Positions 46,986 through 56,608 of a stretch of 64,000 nucleotides of DNA are shown piece by piece. Position 1 is the first letter of the stretch. Every line of letters starts with the position of its first letter. The stretch covers positions 1 to 64,000 of the forward strand of contig NZ_JAQRFI010000010.1 of assembly GCF_028598805.1 (NCBI RefSeq). Reading direction: 5' to 3'. The position numbers and the translations under genes were made by a program. The DNA is from Xenorhabdus yunnanensis. GTDB lineage: Bacteria; Pseudomonadota; Gammaproteobacteria; Enterobacterales; Enterobacteriaceae. Under the pieces are notes generated by a model. It ran no database searches. It had not been told where the DNA came from and saw nothing but the letters and a program-made list of their open reading frames with translations.

Positions 46986-47678
46986 TCAGAGCGTGCGTTT
47001 TTCTTCTGGCGTTACACCGCCGAAATCATTAATCGTTTTCCAGGTCACTTGATTGATGTTTTTAATAGGGACATCCCAAATTGCTTGTTCAAAAGGCGGA
47101 ATCATTCCAGCGGATTGGATTTCATAATTTTTTGCACCATTGCCGGCAGATAGCTCAGAAAAAGAGACATAGTAGGGTGTTGGGTTTTCGGCGATCAGTT
47201 TATGTCCATCAGTTTTGAACTTCAGTTCTTTATAAACCATGCTGGCGTTGTCCGCTAAATTGGCTGGACGATAGAATAATTTAAACCGAGATTTCACTGT
47301 GATTTGCAACTGGTTTTGTTCTGATTTGGTTGTAGCAGGAATAGATTTTATGTTAAGCCAGAACAAGGACTCTCTGTCATTTGGTAAATCATTTCCAGAT
47401 TTAACAATGCGTAAAATGTTCTCATTTCCAGCGGTTAATTTAAAAAGCGGGGGAGTGATAATAAAAGGCACTTTAGTTTCAGTTTCATCATGTTTGCCTT
47501 GAACCCACGATTGAATGAGATAAGAAATATCAGTTTCTGGGTTGTTAATAGAGATGGATGCTTCTTTTTGATCACTAATATAAACAACGCGTGTACCACC
47601 AATGACAACACCCGCAAGAGCAATATTGGTACTGAAAATGCAGATAAAAATAAGAATTAAAATTCGAAAGTATTTCAA
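46986..47678 (-). CDS. Periplasmic fimbrial chaperone (PapD/FimC family)
   Basis: Two immunoglobulin-like domains that donate a strand to pilin subunits. The best start is TTG at 47678, because GGAG lies 8 bases upstream and it begins the signal peptide (MKYFRILILIFICIFSTNIA, then LA); another TTG at 47711 is possible. Family motifs: GTRVVYISDQKEASISINN, QSWVQG, FIITPPLFKLTAGNENILRIV with the subunit-binding Arg, and FWLNIKSIP. About 230 residues. It lies between the major subunit and usher genes. Confidence 0.9.
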   Translation of the reverse strand: MKYFRILILIFICIFSTNIALAGVVIGGTRVVYISDQKEASISINNPETDISYLIQSWVQGKHDETETKVPFIITPPLFKLTAGNENILRIVKSGNDLPNDRESLFWLNIKSIPATTKSEQNQLQITVKSRFKLFYRPANLADNASMVYKELKFKTDGHKLIAENPTPYYVSFSELSAGNGAKNYEIQSAGMIPPFEQAIWDVPIKNINQVTWKTINDFGGVTPEEKRTL

Positions 47679-47864
47679 AATGGTTGCTCCAAACAATAAA
47701 ATTTTTTCCAATGCACTTTGTTTTTATATTTATTAACAAACAGGCATATTTAGATTGTCTATATATTGTTTTGGCTTCCTTGCCGTGAATTCCATTGGTT
47801 ATAATAACTTAGTTAATAGTACTTAAACTAAATAGTGCCTTAACTATATAGATAACTAGGTAAC

Positions 47865-48395
47865 TTAGTTATAGGTGATAGTGAAGTTAGCTACTGCATC
47901 ACCCGAACCAGGAGTCACTTTATCAGCTGTCGCTATATACTTGGCAACAAAATTCATCTCATCAACTTTTTGGCCGCTCAATCTCTGAGGACGAGAATTT
48001 TCAGCCATATTAATTCTTGTGTTACCATCATTTTCATAAAGAGCAATAGCGACACCCTGCGCAACACTCTCACCATTACTATTGTTTAATGCCAAAAGAT
48101 AACTACTGGCTCTATCCGTTTGACCATCAAACTTGACCTGTGCATGTTTAACATTTGCTGGGCAGTCGGACAATTTTATACTAAAACGGGTAGGGGCGGA
48201 GGTACTATAAGTCCCATTGAATGCATTTGAGCTGATAGTCCCCATATTTACGGTTTGATTAGCTGAGCTTGAATCAATCTTACACGCAATATCGGTAATC
48301 TTTCCCGTAAACTTGATTTGTCCATCGGCAGCGTGTGCTGTGGACATAAATACAGATGATACAAATAAAGATGAAATAAGTAATTTTGTTTTCAT
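47865..48395 (-). CDS. Major fimbrial subunit (type 1/PapA-like pilin)
   Basis: A 176-residue pilin with signal peptide ending at AHA (residue 22). Two cysteines (IACKID and SDCPANV) form the usual pilin disulfide; the N-terminal donor strand is DGQIKFTGKI and the C-terminus ends FTITYN with the penultimate Tyr of chaperone-bound subunits. First gene of the operon subunit-chaperone-usher-adhesin, with nearly 190 bases to the chaperone gene, a spacer often used to limit downstream expression. Confidence 0.92.
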   Translation of the reverse strand: MKTKLLISSLFVSSVFMSTAHAADGQIKFTGKITDIACKIDSSSANQTVNMGTISSNAFNGTYSTSAPTRFSIKLSDCPANVKHAQVKFDGQTDRASSYLLALNNSNGESVAQGVAIALYENDGNTRINMAENSRPQRLSGQKVDEMNFVAKYIATADKVTPGSGDAVANFTITYN

Positions 48396-49238
48396 TTTTT
48401 AATACATCCCATCTCAGACGAACTTATTCGACAGAGAAATAAATTATTAAGTTAACGTTAAGGCTGTACGTTAATACAGCAAGTGGATTGCTTAGGTTTA
48501 CATCTGAAAAAACAACAAATAAATAACAATAATTCCTATTTCCTTATTAAGGATAAGGTAAAGAATATAGTAGCGAGTAATTAACAAAGATTAAAATAAT
48601 AACTCGACTAATCTCATTATTCAGAGTTTTTAAATTGTTAAGCTATTATTAATAGAATTGTTATGCATAAGGTATGGTTTTTTTCGAATGCTAATGAACT
48701 TTTATTCTGTTTTATAAGATTTACTATTAATTGATGATATCCTGTAAAAATAAAGATGATGTAAGCTACACATATATATGTGTTTTGTTTTTTTTGCTAT
48801 ATCTTTAACTAAATGTTGTTTATTTGTAACCGATATTTGTTTGCATGGTTTTATATCAATCATTCTGATTATGTCGGTTGTTAAATCTATCCTTAAATCA
48901 AATTAAGGAAATTTTAATCCATACAAAGTTAACTTAATATTATTAACACTTTTCAGATAAACACCTATTCACAGAAGAATTATCATTTCACCCAAAAATA
49001 CCGACCCCGTAAAAATAGAATTAATTCTTATGTATTGATCATGTAATGATCTATATTTCTTATTTTAGTTACAACATACTTGTAATCATTATCTCCAACT
49101 CTAAACTATCACACTTCACCCAAACTCAAAAAATTTACTAATAAACCACTTTCCATAAGAATAATTCAGGCTAAAAAGAAGGGGGTTTTGTCAAGAAAAA
49201 GGCTATCTAAAGATAAATGTGATATATCTTTAGTAAAT
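48396..49238. other. 850-base AT-rich region upstream of the fimbrial operon
   Basis: No ORF of credible coding quality was found. It should carry the fimbrial promoter. A small hairpin (GCTGTA-CGTTAA-TACAGC) lies near 48463. Long AT-rich tracts suggest H-NS-type silencing, an inference. I looked for invertible-promoter inverted repeats like those of fimS and saw none. Confidence 0.4.
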
Positions 49239-49262
49239 AGAGGAGAAATACGTTTCTCCTCT
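49239..49262 (-). terminator. Terminator after the ydgI-type antiporter gene
   Basis: A 10-bp perfect stem (AGAGGAGAAA at 49239-49248, TTTCTCCTCT at 49253-49262) with TACG loop, about 80 bases beyond the stop at 49345; TATTTACT follows on the minus strand. Confidence 0.7.
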
Positions 49263-49344
49263 TAAACTACCCACTTGAGTGTAAACTAAATTAAGATTAA
49301 AGCTGTTTTTCTTTATCAAAACAATCTGATGATGTGAATTACTA

Positions 49345-50736
49345 TCAGTGTATTAACAACCACATAGATGGAATCGCTATCAGAAACAAAACCACCATGG
49401 ATGATTTTTCCACTACATCCAAAGGGGGTTTTTCCTGATCTTGTTTGCGTGCATACAAAAAAACCAACAATCCGGGGACATATAGCACAACTGACAGCAT
49501 AAGATTCATTAAACCAGAAGCATACAGTAACCATAACCCATAAACACAAGCTCCTAAGGCAATAGTAAATAAAGCTCGACTACTACGCTGAAAAGCAACC
49601 TTCATTAAAAATGCACCGACAAGAAAGTAGGGCACAAGAATCATTTCTGACGCTATGGAAAGCAATGTATTGTAATTGCAGCTACTTAACCAAATTAAAA
49701 TCAAAGAAAGTTGAATTGCACTGTTTGTGATCCAAAGTGATGACTCAGGTGCTTTTTTACTATTTTGTTTATTGAACACTTTGGGGAATGAACCATGTAA
49801 GGAAGCAATGAATGATACTTCTGCCGCCATGATTGTCCAACTCAGATATGCACCACAAACAGAAATGATCAAACCCGTAATAATCACAATTTGACCAGAG
49901 GAACCCATTAATCCTACCATCAGCGTTGCCATTGAAGGATTGCGCATGGCTGCTAATTCAGGTCTGGAAACCAATCCTAATGAAAGCAGAGTAATCAGCA
50001 CATATACCCCTAATGCAGAGATAACAGCCAATACGGTTGCAATACCAATATCCTTGCGTTTTTTGGCTCTGGCTGAAACAACAACTGCGCCTTCAACACC
50101 AATGAAAACCCATAGCGTAATTAACATTGTGTCTTTAACTTGCTGCCAGACAGGAATGCCCATTTCAATGCCACTGAAATCAAAAGAGAACACATCCATT
50201 TTAAAGGCGATGACAGCTAAGATAATAAACATGCCCAATGGCAATAATTTTGCCATTGTAGCCAGCAGATTGACTCCTGCAGCCGTCTGTACACCACGCA
50301 GTACCAGCCAGTGAACAAACCACAATAAGATGGATTCACCTATCAAAGATTGCCAAGTATTGCCATCACCAAAAATTATGGAGTGTTCGGTATCAGTGAA
50401 AAAACTTAATGCAGCAAAGACGATAACCAAATAAGAAACATTGGCAATAATGGCACAGAACCAATATCCCCATGCAGAACAAAACCCAACTAACTCTCCA
50501 AAACCCTCTCTTGCATAAGTAAAAATGCCGCTATCCAAATCAGGGCGAAGTCGTGAAAGTAAAAGTAAGGAAGTGGCTAAAAAGAGAATACCTATGCCTG
50601 TTATTCCCCAACCAATCATTAATGCAGCAGGGCTACCTACCTGTGCCATATTTTGCGGCAAACTGAATACACCGGCACCGACCATAGAACTGAGTACCAG
50701 TGCTGTCAGAGACGTCAGGCCTAATTTCTTTTCCAA
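49345..50736 (-). CDS. ydgI: Arginine:ornithine antiporter-type amino acid permease
   Basis: APC superfamily transporter with about 12-13 membrane helices, close to E. coli YdgI, which is annotated as a probable arginine:ornithine antiporter (ArcD-like). I place the start at TTG 50736 (LEKKLGLTSLTALVLSS), because AGGAA lies in front and the E. coli protein begins there; a 26-residue extension has no support. 463 residues. Family phrases: VGAGVFSLPQNMAQVGSP, GIFTYAREGFGELVGFCSAW, SEMILVPYFLVGAFL. The gene order ydgI-ydgH-pntAB is as in E. coli. Substrate is inferred. Confidence 0.9.
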   Translation of the reverse strand: MEKKLGLTSLTALVLSSMVGAGVFSLPQNMAQVGSPAALMIGWGITGIGILFLATSLLLLSRLRPDLDSGIFTYAREGFGELVGFCSAWGYWFCAIIANVSYLVIVFAALSFFTDTEHSIIFGDGNTWQSLIGESILLWFVHWLVLRGVQTAAGVNLLATMAKLLPLGMFIILAVIAFKMDVFSFDFSGIEMGIPVWQQVKDTMLITLWVFIGVEGAVVVSARAKKRKDIGIATVLAVISALGVYVLITLLSLGLVSRPELAAMRNPSMATLMVGLMGSSGQIVIITGLIISVCGAYLSWTIMAAEVSFIASLHGSFPKVFNKQNSKKAPESSLWITNSAIQLSLILIWLSSCNYNTLLSIASEMILVPYFLVGAFLMKVAFQRSSRALFTIALGACVYGLWLLYASGLMNLMLSVVLYVPGLLVFLYARKQDQEKPPLDVVEKSSMVVLFLIAIPSMWLLIH

Positions 50737-51095
50737 AGATACGTTCCTAAAAATAATATAATCAACACGATTAGCCAGAACAGTTGTCCTGAATATCGAA
50801 TACATATTGGACATTTATTGCATCCATGCTATGGATTGCAGGAAAGATTTAGTAGATAAATCTAAAAACAGGGCGATTCTACGGAGTGAAAGGATTGTAT
50901 GCAATGGTTGACTATGCAAAAAAACATAAATTTTATGCATAAGATTGTGTTTGTCACTGAGAAAACAAATTAAAAATAATTTTCCAAATGCGTACTATTA
51001 CCTTAATAAACATGGAAAATTCAAAAAAAACCAATAAAGAAGGCACAAATGTTCTTTATGCCTTCTTTATGAACTGCTGAACTACACGATTGTGA

Positions 51096-52064
51096 TTATT
51101 TGAATAAATCTGCACTGATGGTAACGTTACCACCATTAGACTGCCATTCTCTAGTGATATGGTAGTATTTTGCTCCTTTCTCTGCGGCACGCTTAGCAAT
51201 CTGATAAGAAACCTCAGGTGCGGTAGTGTAATAACCAGAGAAGGTAACAGAGTCAAATGGAACCATCTGAGCTGCTGATGCCTTATTTAACTCTTGAATC
51301 TTTATACCATTAGGTAAAGTTACCGTGTAACGTCCACCTTTTGATGACTGGGTTTCAAAAAATTGACCAACCACATTGCTTGTTGAAGTCGAAGAAGCAA
51401 TGCCCGGAATTTCGACTTTCCTGGCTTCTTCTCCACCTTGTGCCAAAGCTTGGCGCCCTGATTCAGAATCGGCCGGAATCACGGCTTTATTAGATTGAAC
51501 CTTACGTTTTGGCGCATCTTCTTTATAAACATATGCTGTGACTATTTGGTTGCCGCCATTATTTGGTGCGATATCACGAACAATAAAGAAAGATGCTGCA
51601 TCTTTCTTTTTCGCCGCTTTAGCGATGGCTTCTTTCAGGTCAGGATCAGTAGGGAAATAACCATTTACTGTTACAGTATCGAAAGGTTCCAAAGTGGTTG
51701 CTTCTGTCTTAGGTAACTCTTTGATGCCACGATAGATGCGATAATTAGGTGTTTTATCTGCTTTTTCTGCATCTTTATGGTACAAATCGGCTACAACACG
51801 TAAATTACCACGTCCATTGAGATCGTCGAGACTTTGGATGTAAAAACTCTCAGCGCCTTTTTTATCCGCCTGACGGGAAACCGCATCAGCAGCTTCATAA
51901 ATTGCATTAAAACGCCCAGTGACTGCGATCCGCTCAAAGGGTTTAAGCTCTTCGGCTTGTTTTGGAGTCAATTCTTTAGCCGCATGTGCAGCAGTAATAG
52001 TAGTAGTTAAAATAGTAGTTAACGAGAACACCGCAGTAGCGATGATCGTTGTCTTCAGCTTCAT
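51096..52064 (-). CDS. ydgH: YdgH family periplasmic protein with DUF1471 repeats
   Basis: Secreted protein of 322 residues from ATG 52064 (MKLKTTIIATAVFSLT), preceded by AAAGGA; upstream in-frame Mets are in untranslated leader. Three DUF1471 (YhcN/BhsA-like) modules, each starting with an FDTVTVNGYF-like strand and a KAAKKKDAASFFI-like helix, are spread over the mature protein (about 30-120, 120-205, 235-322). Small DUF1471 proteins act in stress and biofilm responses; YdgH itself has an outer-membrane or envelope role that is not settled. Confidence 0.9.
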   Translation of the reverse strand: MKLKTTIIATAVFSLTTILTTTITAAHAAKELTPKQAEELKPFERIAVTGRFNAIYEAADAVSRQADKKGAESFYIQSLDDLNGRGNLRVVADLYHKDAEKADKTPNYRIYRGIKELPKTEATTLEPFDTVTVNGYFPTDPDLKEAIAKAAKKKDAASFFIVRDIAPNNGGNQIVTAYVYKEDAPKRKVQSNKAVIPADSESGRQALAQGGEEARKVEIPGIASSTSTSNVVGQFFETQSSKGGRYTVTLPNGIKIQELNKASAAQMVPFDSVTFSGYYTTAPEVSYQIAKRAAEKGAKYYHITREWQSNGGNVTISADLFK

Positions 52065-52454
52065 AAAAAATCCTTTCGCCTTGCGCATTAAAATATTTAT
52101 AACGTGCTGAACATTGTTATGCATCACATAGATCGCAATTATTACATGTAATAATGCTAATTGTCGCAAGAAATTATGCCTTCTAAAGAAACGATTACTA
52201 ATTTTTAGTATATGACACTGAGAATTTTAATAAATATAGTAAGTTATACGAGCTGAATAATTGTTTACATTAACAGGTTATTTTGATTTTTCTGACTTTA
52301 TCATGATAATTCGTGAATATAATTTTCATTACGTTACTATTTTATATTCTATTGATAGGTTTTGCTGATAGTAGAAATAAAATCAATCTAATCGTTAAAT
52401 AGGCTTCAACAAGGTAATAATCAGTAATATTTCATTCTTAAAGAAGGAAACATT

Positions 52455-53990
52455 ATGCACATTGGTGTACCAAAAGAGCGACTTTCCAACGAAGCACGCG
52501 TTGCTGCCACACCATCGACCGTGGAGCAATTGCGTAAATTGGGATTTAACGTCACAGTTGAAACGGGAGCAGGGCAACTTGCCAGTTTTGATAATATGGC
52601 TTATCAAAAAGCAGGGGCTGATATAGCAGAAAGCCACCAGATTTGGCAATCAGATATCATTTTAAAAGTAAACGCCCCTGAAGATGATGAAATTGCATTG
52701 ATGAAAGAAGGTGCTACGCTGATTAGTTTTATCTGGCCAGCGCAAAATTCGGAGTTAATGGAAAAACTTGCAGAGCGCAAGATTACTGCTTTGTCCATGG
52801 ATGCAGTTCCACGAATTTCTCGTGCTCAATCTTTAGATGCTCTTAGCTCAATGGCGAATATTGCTGGTTATCGTGCCATTGTTGAAGCTGCTCACGAGTT
52901 TGGTCGTTTTTTCACGGGGCAGATTACAGCAGCAGGCAAAGTACCACCAGCCAAGGTGATGATTATTGGAGCAGGTGTTGCTGGATTGGCTGCCATTGGG
53001 GCAGCAGGCAGCCTTGGTGCGATTGTCCGTGCTTTTGATACACGTCCGGAAGTTAAGGAACAAGTACAAAGCATAGGAGCTGAGTTTTTGGAATTGAATT
53101 TCAAAGAAGAGGCAGGCAGTGGCGACGGTTACGCAAAAGTGATGTCAGAAGCCTTTATCAAAGCAGAAATGGAATTGTTTGCTGCACAAGCAAAAGAAGT
53201 CGACATTATCGTTACAACTGCCTTGATTCCGGGAAGAACTGCACCACGGCTTATTACAAAAGAAATGGTTGATTCCATGAAACCTGGCAGCGTGATTGTT
53301 GATCTGGCTGCCCAAAATGGAGGCAACTGTGAATATACGGAGGCTGATAAGCTAATCGTGACACCAAATAGCGTGAAAGTTATCGGTTATACCGACTTGC
53401 CTAGCCGACTACCCACTCAATCATCACAACTCTATGGAACAAACCTCGTCAATTTGTTGAAACTACTGTGCAAAGAGAAAAATGGAGAAATCGTTGTTGA
53501 TTTTGATGATGTCGTTATTCGCGGTGTCACTGTCATTAAAGCAGGTGAAATCACATGGCCCGCGCCACCGATCCAAGTTTCAGCTCAGCCAGCAACGGCC
53601 AAACCGACATCAGCAAAAAAAGAGGAAAAACCGACAGAAAAGCCCAAATCTTCGTGGCTGAAGTATGGAATATTCGCGCTAGCAATAATCCTGTATGGCT
53701 GGTTGGCACATGTTGCACCGAAAGAATTTTTATCTCATTTTACCGTTTTTGCCTTGTCTTGTGTGGTGGGATATTACGTTGTCTGGAATGTCAGCCATTC
53801 ATTGCACACACCATTGATGTCTGTCACCAACGCTATTTCCGGAATTATTGTGGTTGGGGCCGTACTACAAATTGGTGAAGGGGGATGGGTGAGTTTCTTC
53901 TCATTCATTGCCGTGTTAATTGCCAGCATCAATATTTTTGGTGGCTTTACTGTCACCCAACGTATGCTGAAAATGTTTCGTAAAGGATAA
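52455..53990 (+). CDS. pntA: NAD(P) transhydrogenase subunit alpha
   Basis: Proton-translocating transhydrogenase alpha subunit: binds NAD(H) and, with PntB, exchanges hydride between NADH and NADP+ coupled to proton flow. 511 residues. The N-terminal AlaDH/PNT-like domain ([20 protein letters not shown]) carries the Rossmann motif [18 protein letters not shown] at about 175; after a Lys/Pro linker (about 375-400) come four membrane helices. AAGGAA precedes the ATG. Ten bases separate it from pntB. Confidence 0.97.
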   Translation: MHIGVPKERLSNEARVAATPSTVEQLRKLGFNVTVETGAGQLASFDNMAYQKAGADIAESHQIWQSDIILKVNAPEDDEIALMKEGATLISFIWPAQNSELMEKLAERKITALSMDAVPRISRAQSLDALSSMANIAGYRAIVEAAHEFGRFFTGQITAAGKVPPAKVMIIGAGVAGLAAIGAAGSLGAIVRAFDTRPEVKEQVQSIGAEFLELNFKEEAGSGDGYAKVMSEAFIKAEMELFAAQAKEVDIIVTTALIPGRTAPRLITKEMVDSMKPGSVIVDLAAQNGGNCEYTEADKLIVTPNSVKVIGYTDLPSRLPTQSSQLYGTNLVNLLKLLCKEKNGEIVVDFDDVVIRGVTVIKAGEITWPAPPIQVSAQPATAKPTSAKKEEKPTEKPKSSWLKYGIFALAIILYGWLAHVAPKEFLSHFTVFALSCVVGYYVVWNVSHSLHTPLMSVTNAISGIIVVGAVLQIGEGGWVSFFSFIAVLIASINIFGGFTVTQRMLKMFRKG

Positions 53991-54000
53991 GGGGTAACTT

Positions 54001-55389
54001 ATGTCAAACGGAATAGTTACAGCAGCATATATTGTTGCCGCCATTTTGTTCATTTTCAGTCTTGCCGGGCTTTCCCGCCACGAAAGCGCCAAACGCGGTA
54101 ACATTTTTGGCATCGTTGGTATGGCGATTGCTTTGATTGCCACTATTTTAGGGCCTGATACGGGTAAAATGGGTTGGATTATTTTAGCGATGGTCATCGG
54201 TGCGGTCATTGGTATTCGCCTCGCCAAAAAAGTCGAAATGACCGAAATGCCAGAATTAGTTGCTATCCTGCACAGTTTTGTCGGTTTGGCAGCGGTTTTG
54301 GTTGGTTTCAATAGCTTCATTACCCATGATATTTTCGCCACTCCCATTATGGAAAATATTCATCTGACAGAAGTCTTCCTTGGGGTATTTATTGGTGCCG
54401 TAACATTTACTGGCTCGGTTGTGGCATTCGGTAAATTGCGTGGAAAAATCTCTTCTAAGCCATTGATGTTGCCACACCGCCATAAACTTAATCTGGCAGC
54501 ATTGATTGTATCTCTGATATTAATGTTCACTTTTATAAAAACAGAAAGTGTTGGCCTACAAGTTTTCACTTTACTGGTGATGACAGCCATCTCACTCGCT
54601 TTTGGCTGGCATTTAGTTGCTTCCATTGGTGGGGCGGATATGCCTGTCGTTATTTCCATGCTGAACTCATATTCAGGCTGGGCGGCGGCTGCGGCAGGTT
54701 TCATGCTAAGTAATGACTTGCTGATAGTCACTGGTGCATTAGTGGGGTCTTCGGGAGCAATTCTTTCTTATATTATGTGCAAGGCGATGAACCGTTCTTT
54801 TATCAGCGTCATCGCTGGCGGTTTCGGTACAGATGGTGCTTCATCCAGTGATGAACACGATATAGGAGAGCATCGTGAAACAACAGCGGAAGACGTTGCT
54901 GAACTGCTGAAAAACTCCACATCAGTAATTATTACACCAGGCTACGGCATGGCAGTTGCACAAGCGCAGTATCCCGTTCATGACATCACAGCGAAATTGC
55001 GTGATAAAGGTATCAAAGTTCGCTTTGGTATTCATCCTGTTGCGGGACGTTTGCCGGGGCATATGAACGTACTGCTTGCAGAGGCTAGAGTTCCTTACGA
55101 TATTGTCTTAGAACTGGATGAAATTAATGATGATTTTTCTGAAACCGATACGGTTTTAGTCATCGGAGCAAATGACACCGTAAACCCGGCCGCTCAGGAA
55201 GATCCTTCAAGCCCTATTGCTGGAATGCCGATATTGGAAGTTTGGAAAGCCCAAAACGTCATCGTGTTTAAGCGTTCTATGAATACAGGATATGCTGGGG
55301 TACAAAACCCATTATTCTTCAAAGAGAATACACAAATGTTGTTTGGTGATGCTAAAGAGAGTGTAGAAGCAATTCTTCAAGCTTTATAA
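54001..55389 (+). CDS. pntB: NAD(P) transhydrogenase subunit beta
   Basis: Beta subunit with about nine membrane helices forming the proton path and a C-terminal NADP(H)-binding domain (from about 285, [48 protein letters not shown]). 462 residues, the normal length. Translated right after pntA and followed by a terminator. Confidence 0.97.
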   Translation: MSNGIVTAAYIVAAILFIFSLAGLSRHESAKRGNIFGIVGMAIALIATILGPDTGKMGWIILAMVIGAVIGIRLAKKVEMTEMPELVAILHSFVGLAAVLVGFNSFITHDIFATPIMENIHLTEVFLGVFIGAVTFTGSVVAFGKLRGKISSKPLMLPHRHKLNLAALIVSLILMFTFIKTESVGLQVFTLLVMTAISLAFGWHLVASIGGADMPVVISMLNSYSGWAAAAAGFMLSNDLLIVTGALVGSSGAILSYIMCKAMNRSFISVIAGGFGTDGASSSDEHDIGEHRETTAEDVAELLKNSTSVIITPGYGMAVAQAQYPVHDITAKLRDKGIKVRFGIHPVAGRLPGHMNVLLAEARVPYDIVLELDEINDDFSETDTVLVIGANDTVNPAAQEDPSSPIAGMPILEVWKAQNVIVFKRSMNTGYAGVQNPLFFKENTQMLFGDAKESVEAILQAL

Positions 55390-55427
55390 CTGCTATGCCT
55401 AATAGATTTTAAGCATTCTAAATAACC

Positions 55428-55461
55428 AAGAGCTTCATGTTATAACGCGAGGCTCTTTTTT
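55428..55461 (+). terminator. Terminator of the pntAB operon
   Basis: AAGAGCTTC (55428-55436) pairs with GAGGCTCTT (55449-55457), one wobble, then TTTTTAT. Confidence 0.85.
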
Positions 55462-55550
55462 ATTATATTTTCATAAAACTTAATGCCTGGTAACATTGGT
55501 TCACCGCCATGCCATATAAAATGGATTTTAGCTAGATCGTTAATTGTCTC
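55440..55550 (-). pseudogene. Radical SAM protein fragment (GGEP region), minus strand
   Basis: Between two stops (minus strand, 55551-55553 and 55440-55442) a 36-codon stretch reads DLAKIHFIWHGGEPMLPGIK and on through FYENIIKKS. This is the typical radical SAM segment with the GGEP motif that binds the SAM amino group. No CxxxCxxC cluster motif is found next to it. It appears to be a piece of the same sort of gene as the SPASM fragment 110 bases away, but on the opposite strand. It also overlaps the right arm of the pntB terminator. Confidence 0.65.
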
Positions 55551-55661
55551 TTATGTATACAGTTCCGGGTTATAACTCAGCTCGCATATGATATTTTGTG
55601 GCATATTTATATAGAAAATCAAGCCTAGGTTACATAGATGAAATATACAATTTCATGCTAA

Positions 55662-56120
55662 AAAAACAAGTTACCATTTATTGTTATCCCATTAAATAAA
55701 TCAGGGAACGTTGTAGATAATTATACAGATCTAGGATTAGATCCTGATGAATACTATATACCTTGGAGTAAATTATACGACAAATGGTTTTATGCAGCCC
55801 CTGAGAACTGTATATTTATTTCTGATTTTGTAAGAAAAACTCAGACAATATTAGCAGGAAGAGCCGCAGATTGTCTAGGAATATCTCAATGCGGTAACAC
55901 TACTTTCTCTGTTGATCCTATAGGAGATGTATATCTATGTGCAAGCTTTTCTACCCAACCTGATATGAAATATGGCAATCTTCAGAATAACTCCATTCTA
56001 GAATTAATGACTGGGACACGGGCTACTTTGTATAGGATAGCAGTGTGGCCGAAAAGGGCAGGGATGCAGCTACCTGACGGGAGTGTTCCTGATTCACCGC
56101 CCGGTAAAACCGGGCTTTAA
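55662..56120 (+). pseudogene. Radical SAM/SPASM maturase C-terminal fragment, plus strand
   Basis: A stop-free frame of 153 codons without a start codon. Up to about base 56013 it has the features of a SPASM domain: GRAADCLGISQCGNTTFSVD followed by PIGDVYLCASFS and KYGNLQNNSILELM, with cysteines that would bind an auxiliary iron-sulphur cluster. Such domains occur in peptide-modifying enzymes (anSME, and FxsB/XyeB-type RiPP maturases). After LELM the sequence changes character, so the 3' end is a junction. The N-terminal half is missing; a GGEP fragment lies inverted upstream. Confidence 0.65.
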
Positions 56121-56196
56121 AGCTGTCCCATTTCGCTTCTCCTACCGCGAATCGGGTCAGCCTCGATTGCTGGTCAATCTCTCGCTGTAGTGTATA
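56023..56196 (-). pseudogene. Unknown ORF remnant, minus strand
   Basis: From a stop near 56197 to TAG at 56023-56025 on the minus strand, an open stretch reads LQREIDQQSRLTRFAVGEAK, then WDSFKARFYRAVNQEHSRQV and AASLPFSATLLSYTK. Composition looks protein-like and codon use reasonable, but no start codon or family is recognised. It overlaps, on the other strand, the non-SPASM tail of the radical SAM fragment; less AT-rich than its surroundings, it may be an imported piece. Confidence 0.4.
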
Positions 56197-56298
56197 GCCA
56201 ACTTACTTTTGAATTCATCACTATCAATAAACAGGAGTAATCATCAGTAAAATTAATGTGACGAATATCTAATTTATTTATGAAAAACTTACCAATAA

Positions 56299-56314
56299 TG
56301 TGATTATTGTCCAA
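56299..56314 (+). promoter_or_regulatory. Possible CRP site upstream of tnaC
   Basis: TGTGATTATTGTCCAA has a perfect left half (TGTGA) and a poor right half of the CRP consensus. E. coli tna is CRP-dependent, so a site is expected in this region; this is only a candidate. Confidence 0.3.
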
Positions 56315-56404
56315 TTTATACATTGATACTATTACTAAATAGTCTTAACTGTTATATACATTATTATGAATAGTATACTGATTCCAGAGTGGAAGGATAA
56401 AAGT

Positions 56405-56509
56405 ATGTACTCATCTTATGATGTATTAATAGTATTAAGAGGTTTCTTCAATATGAAGAAATGGTTTAATATTGACACTGAACTTGCCTTCTTTTTCCCT
56501 CAGAAATAA
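56405..56509 (+). CDS. tnaC: Tryptophanase operon leader peptide TnaC
   Basis: A 34-codon ORF with AGGA in front, 99 bases before tnaA. It contains MKKWFNID, matching the E. coli TnaC core KWFNID. Trp20 and Pro32 are 12 residues apart, exactly as Trp12 and Pro24 in E. coli; two residues (Gln-Lys) follow the Pro, unlike E. coli, where Pro is last. In E. coli, tryptophan makes the TnaC peptide stall the ribosome at the end of tnaC, which masks Rho sites and lets transcription reach tnaA. The same control is expected here. Confidence 0.9.
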   Translation: MYSSYDVLIVLRGFFNMKKWFNIDTELAFFFPQK

Positions 56510-56608
56510 TACCTGTTTTATTTTACTCTATCTATTTTGATTTCGCTTTTTTTGTTCATGCAAAAAGAGTCGGAAATTTTTATTTAATTTCATATTAAAG
56601 GTATTGTT

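Noticed and set aside
56011-56130. A 120-bp MITE bounded by TGGGACA/TGTCCCA
   Set aside because: The two 7-base ends match, but the inner ends do not, no target duplication is visible, and one copy lies within a protein-like minus-strand frame.
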